Source of the DNA: a virus
Length of the DNA: 64,000 nt
IMG/VR virus record: IMGVR_UViG_3300032893_000011
Coordinates: 49,741 to 113,740 of that record
Direction: 5' to 3' (one strand)
In this document: positions 59,522 through 64,000 of the stretch, in pieces
Layout: every line of letters begins with the position of its first letter
Numbering within the stretch: position 1 is the stretch's first letter
Position numbers and translations under genes: made by a program
The notes under the pieces: model-generated
Seen by the model: the letters and a program-made list of their open reading frames with translations, nothing else
Database searches by the model: none
Told to the model about the DNA's origin: nothing

Positions 59522-60583
59522 GTGGGCCTGGCGGCGTTTGTGCAGTCGGCGGGTGCGGCGATGGGGGCCGCCCGCGACAGCTTCGGCACCGGCGGGGCCG
59601 TGCCGCCCCCGGCCAGTGTGGGCACCCCACCGGGTCCAGCCCCCGCGTCCGGGCAGGCCGCCGCCGCCGCCCTCGCCGACGGCAACACCATCCACGGTGT
59701 TGTGGCCACGCTTGAGGGCCACGACCAGGCCGCGGCCGAGCAGCTGATCGCCGCCGCGGCCGCCTCCAACGCCGGGCGTGACGCGATAGACGCCGCGATC
59801 ACGGCGGCCCTGGCCGACATCGCCGCGCTCGGCGAATCCGTCGACACCCCGCAGGGGCAGGCGGACCTGGTGGCGGCGATCAAAACGCACCTGCAGGACG
59901 CCAAAACGGTCGTGGACACGGGCAGCGCCGACGCCTCGACGCGGGCCGCCGCCGCGCACACCATCGCCGCCACCTACGCAACCCCGTCGGCGCCAATGAC
60001 GTCCATGCCGTCCGCGCCGACAGCGCCGCCGACCGCGACGCCGATGAGCTGGGGCCCCGCGCCGACACGCGCCGACGCCAGCCCCGTCTACGGCCCCGCC
60101 GACCCCCCGCTGGACGCCGCCGCCCACCTGCCCGCCGCCTCGGTGTCCGACCCGCCGGTCAGCGGCGACCGGGCCAGCGTCGCCCGCTACATCTACCGCA
60201 CCGCCCGCGCACACGGCTACAGCCCGCACGACGCCCTGGCGATCACCGCCTACGCCGACGGGGAGTCGTCATTCCGTCCGACCGTGAGCCCAGGCGCCCA
60301 GTACGCCGCCGGTTCGGGCGGCGACGCCTACGCCAACACTGTTGTGGGGCTGTTCCAGGAGAAACCCGCCTTCGCCTCCGATGTGGGGATCGACCCTGCG
60401 CTGCGCTACACCGTGGAGGGCAACACGGAGGCCTACCTGCGCCAGCTCGCCGCGCATCCCGGAGGCGACATCTTCGACCGGCTGCTGGCGACCTCGGTGG
60501 GCGGGCCGATGTACACCGGCGGTAGATCGAAGATGCAAGAATTGATGGCCGCGACCCGTCAGCTGATCGGCGAGCCGACGTGA
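59522..60583 (+). CDS. DUF4226-type protein with lytic transglycosylase-like end
   Basis: 353 aa, GTG start. N-terminal 23 residues are almost identical to those of the next protein. The DUF4226-like helical domain covers about 50-160. The C-terminal domain (about 215-353) looks like a soluble lytic transglycosylase, with AITAYADGESSFRP placing the catalytic Glu at 248, then GLFQEKPAF and a closing helix. It would cut glycan strands, for local wall opening during secretion or conjugation. No Sec signal peptide is seen. Confidence 0.7.
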   Translation: MGLAAFVQSAGAAMGAARDSFGTGGAVPPPASVGTPPGPAPASGQAAAAALADGNTIHGVVATLEGHDQAAAEQLIAAAAASNAGRDAIDAAITAALADIAALGESVDTPQGQADLVAAIKTHLQDAKTVVDTGSADASTRAAAAHTIAATYATPSAPMTSMPSAPTAPPTATPMSWGPAPTRADASPVYGPADPPLDAAAHLPAASVSDPPVSGDRASVARYIYRTARAHGYSPHDALAITAYADGESSFRPTVSPGAQYAAGSGGDAYANTVVGLFQEKPAFASDVGIDPALRYTVEGNTEAYLRQLAAHPGGDIFDRLLATSVGGPMYTGGRSKMQELMAATRQLIGEPT

Positions 60584-61650
60584 GCGGCCTGGCGGCGTTT
60601 GTGCAGTCGGCGGGTGCGGCGATGGGCTTCGCCCGCGACAGCTTCGGCACCGGCACCCCCGCCGGGCCCGACCCTGCGCCGCCGCCCGCGCCCCCGGCTG
60701 CCATACCCGGCGCCTCCGGGCAGGCCGCCGACGGGTTCACTGGAGAGTCCGACAACATCGGCGGGCAGGTCGACGGGTTAGACGCCAACGACACTGCCGC
60801 CGCCGCGCAGCTGGCGGCCGCCGCGCAGGCCTCCGGCGCCGGCCGGGGACGCATGGAGGCGGTGATCGCCGCCGCCGTCGCCGACGTGCACGCCCTGGGG
60901 TTCGCCACCAACACCCCCGCCGGGCAGGCCGCCCTGATCGCCGCGATCAAGACACACCTGCAGCAGACCCAAACCAACCTGGACGCGGGCAGCGCCGACG
61001 CGGGCACCCACGCAGCCGCGTCGGGCGCCACCGCCGCCGCCTACCGCGGCGCCACGACACCGGCCGCTTCGGGCGCCGCGATGCCGCAGATGGGGCAGCT
61101 GGTCTCCGGGATCACACCGCTGGCGTCGGCCGCTGGCGCCCCCCTGCAGGCCCTGTCCGGGCTGGGCGGTTCGATGCCGCAGATGATGGCACCGCTGGCG
61201 TCCATGAGCAGCCCCGCCGCGCCGCACTACGGCAAGGCTGAGGACGCTGCGGCGATGCCCGAACTGGCGGGTGAGCCGCTGGCCACCGGGCAGCCGACCG
61301 CCGCGACAGAGGCCGCCCGCCGCGCGCTGTCGCAGCTCGGGAAGCCCTACGGGTGGGGCTCCGCCGGACCGTCGTCCTACGACTGCTCCGGCCTGTGCCA
61401 GTGGAGCTACCGGGGCGTCGGGGTGAACCTGCCGCGGGAAACCTACGACATGGTCCACGTCGGGCAGACCGTGCCCCGCGACCAGGTACGCGCCGGGGAT
61501 CTGGTGTTCTCCAACTTCTCGGCCCGCGGTCCCGAGCATGTGCAGATGGCGATAAGCCCGACACAGGTGGTCGAGGCTCCCACACCCGGCGGGCACGTAC
61601 AAGTAAGCTCGATACCCAATAGCGTCATTGTCAAGCGGGTGGTGGTGTGA
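60580..61650 (+). CDS. DUF4226-type protein with NlpC/P60 endopeptidase end
   Basis: 356 aa, GTG in a GTGA overlap. DUF4226-like domain at about 55-155, a Met/Ala/Gly linker, then NlpC/P60 (about 245-356): QLGKPYGWGSAGPSSYDCSG with Cys269, then VRAGDLVFSN and GPEHVQM with His320. All catalytic elements are visible. It would hydrolyse peptide stems of peptidoglycan. With the preceding gene it gives the operon both a glycan and a peptide hydrolase. Confidence 0.8.
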   Translation: MSGLAAFVQSAGAAMGFARDSFGTGTPAGPDPAPPPAPPAAIPGASGQAADGFTGESDNIGGQVDGLDANDTAAAAQLAAAAQASGAGRGRMEAVIAAAVADVHALGFATNTPAGQAALIAAIKTHLQQTQTNLDAGSADAGTHAAASGATAAAYRGATTPAASGAAMPQMGQLVSGITPLASAAGAPLQALSGLGGSMPQMMAPLASMSSPAAPHYGKAEDAAAMPELAGEPLATGQPTAATEAARRALSQLGKPYGWGSAGPSSYDCSGLCQWSYRGVGVNLPRETYDMVHVGQTVPRDQVRAGDLVFSNFSARGPEHVQMAISPTQVVEAPTPGGHVQVSSIPNSVIVKRVVV

Positions 61651-61778
61651 TGGGCGGGTTCCTGTCGCGGCTCGTCAGGGTGATCGTGTGCGTGCCGACG
61701 TTCGGCGACAAGCACATCAGCGTCACCGTGAACATCACGGTCCTCGGCCGCTCGGAGCTGAGATGCTGCCGGGACTGA
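61650..61778 (+). CDS. Short hypothetical protein
   Basis: 42 aa, ATG overlapping the NlpC/P60 stop (TGATG). MGGFLSRLVRVIVCVPTFGD start, two adjacent Cys at the end. It overlaps the next gene by 16 nt. Unknown. Confidence 0.45.
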   Translation: MGGFLSRLVRVIVCVPTFGDKHISVTVNITVLGRSELRCCRD

Positions 61779-61900
61779 TCCGTCTACTGAGGTCGTGGCG
61801 GCACTACTACCACCACGGGCCCGTCTGCCATCCCTGCCCGTTCTGCTGCTGCCCCACCTGCTGGGGATGCGACGAGCTGGAGGCGCGATGCCGGGGCTGA
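61763..61900 (+). CDS. Short cysteine-rich protein
   Basis: 45 aa. Eight cysteines, most in CHPCPFCCCPTCWGC, could chelate metal. Its stop overlaps the eccB start by 13 nt. Translation is supported only by coupling. Confidence 0.4.
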   Translation: MLPGLIRLLRSWRHYYHHGPVCHPCPFCCCPTCWGCDELEARCRG

Positions 61901-63381
61901 ACTACGCCAGCTGGGAGCAGGTGCAGGGCTGGCGGTTCCTGGCGCACCGCGGCGCCGTCGCGATCGGCCGCCGCAACGTGCGCCTCGTGCACGACCCGAG
62001 CAAGAACGCGGGCGCGTCCCTGCTCGTCGGCACCGTCCTGTCCGTGTTCGTCGTCGGCCTGTGCTTCCTGCTGGCGGTGCTCAAACCGATGGGGCTTGTC
62101 GGGCACAACCGCATCGTGTCGGACCGGGCCAGCGCAGCCCTCTACGTCGACATCGACGGCGTGATGCACCCCGCCCTCAATCTGGCTTCGGCGCGGCTGA
62201 TCACCGGCTCGCCCGACGATCCGAAAGCCGCCCCGATCAGCGAAATCCACCAGCTGCCGATCGGCCCCACCGTGGGCATACCCGGCGCCCCCACCGACCT
62301 GGCCGTGCGCGGCCCCGCCGACACCGACTGGGGGATCTGCGACACGCTCGGCTCGACCGGCTCGCAGGTCACCCCCCGCACCACCGTGCTCGGCGGCCGC
62401 CCAGTCCTGCAGGACTGGGCCAGCGTCCTGCAGGCCCCGCGGGCGGTGCTGATGACCTACGGTGCCGACAACTACGTCGTGACCGGCGGGCAGCGCTCAC
62501 AGATCGATTTGACCGACCGGGCGGTCACCCTGGCCTTGGGCCTGCCGGTCGGGGACCTGCACCCCGCGCCGATGTCGCAGGCCCTCTACGAGGCCCTTAC
62601 CCCGTCGCCGCCCATGCGGGTGCCCGACATCCCCGGCCCCGGCGGGCCCGTGGGCTACGCGATGCCCGATGCCCCGGTGGTGTCGGGCACGGTGCTGCGC
62701 ACCGACGACGTCGGCACGGTGCAGTGGTTCGCGGCGCTGCCCGCCGGTGTGCAGCGCATCCCAGCCACCGCCGCGGAGATGATCGCCAACTCCGGTGGTC
62801 AGGTGATGAACGTCCACTCGCGGGTGGTCGCGGCGATGCCGCAGGCGGTCGGGTTCGACACGTCGGTCTACCCTCCGGGCCATTTGCAGCTCGCAGACAA
62901 GGGCGACGAGCCGGTCACGTGCGTGGCGTGGCGCAAAACGTCGGGGGAGCCCCGCGCGCAGATCAGTGTGGTGAGCGGGCGGCGCCTGCCGATCCCGATG
63001 GGCGACGAACGCCGCGTCATCAGTCTGGTGCAGGCCGGGCAGGGCGCCGCGGACGCAGTGTGGCTGGCCCCTGACTCGGCGAACTGGGTGCAGGTCACCG
63101 GCGTCGAACCCGCCTCGGGCCGGGCGGAGAGCCTGTGGTTCGTCAGCGACACCGGGGTGCGGTTCGGCGTCCCCGCGGGCCGCAACGACCAGACACGCCG
63201 GGCGTTGGGCCTGGAGGATGCGCCGACACCGGCGCCGTGGACGGTGCTGCGATGGCTGCCCGCCGGGCCCGCCCTGACGAAGTCGGCGGCCCTGTCCGAG
63301 CACGACACCCTGCCCCTCGACCCGACCGCGCAGGGGGCGTCGTCTTCGGTGCTCGGAACAACCGTGGCTGGCCTAGCCTAG
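61888..63381 (+). CDS. eccB: EccB, ESX/type VII secretion membrane core component
   Basis: 497 aa, ATG 61888. Short cytoplasmic start (FLAHRGAVAIGRRNVRLVHDPSKN), one membrane helix at 43-64, then the periplasmic EccB domain: KPMGLVGHNRIVSDRASAALYVDIDG, HPALNLASARLITG, PIGPTVGIPGAP, and the repeats of the extended fold. EccB normally forms the membrane complex with EccC, EccD and EccE. Length and motifs are those of the family. The rest of the locus would lie beyond the window end, after two unrelated small genes. Confidence 0.9.
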   Translation: MPGLNYASWEQVQGWRFLAHRGAVAIGRRNVRLVHDPSKNAGASLLVGTVLSVFVVGLCFLLAVLKPMGLVGHNRIVSDRASAALYVDIDGVMHPALNLASARLITGSPDDPKAAPISEIHQLPIGPTVGIPGAPTDLAVRGPADTDWGICDTLGSTGSQVTPRTTVLGGRPVLQDWASVLQAPRAVLMTYGADNYVVTGGQRSQIDLTDRAVTLALGLPVGDLHPAPMSQALYEALTPSPPMRVPDIPGPGGPVGYAMPDAPVVSGTVLRTDDVGTVQWFAALPAGVQRIPATAAEMIANSGGQVMNVHSRVVAAMPQAVGFDTSVYPPGHLQLADKGDEPVTCVAWRKTSGEPRAQISVVSGRRLPIPMGDERRVISLVQAGQGAADAVWLAPDSANWVQVTGVEPASGRAESLWFVSDTGVRFGVPAGRNDQTRRALGLEDAPTPAPWTVLRWLPAGPALTKSAALSEHDTLPLDPTAQGASSSVLGTTVAGLA

Positions 63382-63561
63382 ATGCGCTACCGCGGCACGG
63401 GTCCGAAATTCTACAAGGTCAGCCAGCGCAAGGTGGTTTACCGCTGGTCAGATATCCGGGCCTACTTGGAGGCCAACATGGTCGAGGCCGACCAGCAGAT
63501 CACCGAAATTCTGAACACCGCAACCATCGTAGAGGCCACAGAAAAGGGCAGCCAGGAATGA
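63382..63561 (+). CDS. Truncated HTH_17/AlpA-type protein
   Basis: 59 aa, ATG immediately after the eccB stop. RYRGTGPKFYKVSQRKVVYRWSDIRAYLEAN is the second half of the HTH_17 fold (the wing and last helix); the usual N-terminal recognition helices are missing. It may be a remnant, or a protein needing a partner. Ends in an ATGA overlap. Confidence 0.55.
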   Translation: MRYRGTGPKFYKVSQRKVVYRWSDIRAYLEANMVEADQQITEILNTATIVEATEKGSQE

Positions 63562-64000
63562 AACCTCAGATAAAACTCGGGCAGCCCCTGACCGGCGAAC
63601 AACTCGAGCGGATACATGAACTACGTGATCAATGGATGGAGACCGGGCTGTCGACCGAACGGTGTGATCGCCCGGCCGCCGAAGCCGCTGTGCGAGCCGT
63701 GTATCGGTCCGCCGGACTGAAAGAACCTGAACTTTTCATTTGGATGGACTCACCGCTCGGAGGCGCTCTCGCCGCTGCGACAGTGCGTCAGCTGCTCTCA
63801 ATGGGCCAGCTCGGCGACCGGCTCGCGGGCCAGCTCACGGAAGAGCTCAGGGGCCAGCTCAGGGGCCAGCTCACGGAAGAGCTCTGGGACCAGCTCAGGG
63901 GCCAGCTCGGGGGCCAGCTCTGGGGCCAGCTCAGGGGCCAGCTCGCGGGCCCGCTCGGGGGCCAGCTCTGGGGCGAGCTCGGGAACCAGCTCACGGAAGA
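63558..64000 (+). CDS. Partial gene with DUF6745-like start and 12-bp repeats
   Basis: 147 residues to the window end, ATGA start. LRDQWMETGLSTERCDRPAAEAAVRAVYRSAGL and FIWMDSPLGGALA resemble proteins I recall as DUF6745. From residue about 83 on the frame is a GQL-x run (GQLRGQL, GQLWGQL, EELWDQL), encoded by near-perfect 12-bp ggccagctc units. The gene is cut by the window end. Function unknown. Confidence 0.65.
   Translation, partial: MKPQIKLGQPLTGEQLERIHELRDQWMETGLSTERCDRPAAEAAVRAVYRSAGLKEPELFIWMDSPLGGALAAATVRQLLSMGQLGDRLAGQLTEELRGQLRGQLTEELWDQLRGQLGGQLWGQLRGQLAGPLGGQLWGELGNQLTE

Overview
This window is very GC-rich, densely packed actinobacterial DNA. It has start and stop overlaps of the ATGA/GTGA type, many GTG starts and some TTG starts. 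The content points to a mycobacterial host: an intact lysin B (mycolylarabinogalactan esterase), a tail protein with a PE-PPE-like hydrolase fold, and a block resembling mycobacterial ESX/type VII secretion genes (EspB-, EspL-, EspC- and EspK-like proteins and EccB). Phage structural and lysis genes, a phage recombination operon, a ParB, a full-length MobF conjugative relaxase-helicase and the start of an ESX locus all lie on one strand of DNA. I therefore read it as part of a large phage-plasmid, or a phage/conjugative-plasmid mosaic, whose capsid, portal and large terminase genes and ESX core lie outside the window.

Layout. (1) 1-28563, plus strand: head-tail joining and tail genes. Two large fibre-like proteins (IPT-LysM-GH16, and a protein with about 47 copies of a 20-residue repeat) come first. 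They are followed by connector genes, an HK97 gp10-like protein, a tail assembly chaperone, a 2178-aa tape measure protein with two muralytic domains, a run of minor tail proteins (one holding two hydrolase-like domains without a nucleophile serine), lysin A (GH25) and lysin B. (2) 28567-34623, minus strand: 18 tightly coupled early genes, including a Rad52-like annealing protein, a RecB/PD-(D/E)XK nuclease, an HNH nuclease and a small HTH regulator. (3) 34624-35525: a divergent control region full of GTGGTA/TACCAC sites next to a regulator made of two tandem HTH-like domains. (4) 35526-41569: a long non-coding stretch with hairpins and homopolymers, HNH and small-terminase-like genes, a 29-unit pentanucleotide array with a 14-bp hairpin, an RHH protein, ParB and small genes. 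(5) 41577-48222: the MobF relaxase, a candidate oriT region and two DNA-binding proteins. (6) 48237-51986: two operons of small genes driven by duplicated promoter-leader modules, one led by a DUF932 protein. (7) 52058-63381: ESX-associated genes in the order espB-espL-espC-like, membrane protein, espK-like; three DUF4226-type proteins with different peptidoglycan-hydrolase ends; and eccB. (8) 63382-64000: a truncated HTH_17 protein and a partial gene with 12-bp repeats.

A plausible reading is that the element can be carried as a virion (region 1), can maintain itself (ParB, RHH, repeat array) and can transfer by conjugation (MobF, with the ESX machinery and wall hydrolases at the envelope). 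The sequence supports each module separately. That they work together in one replicon is inference. No replication initiator, ParA, large terminase, capsid, holin, integrase, tRNA or CRISPR array was recognised in the window.
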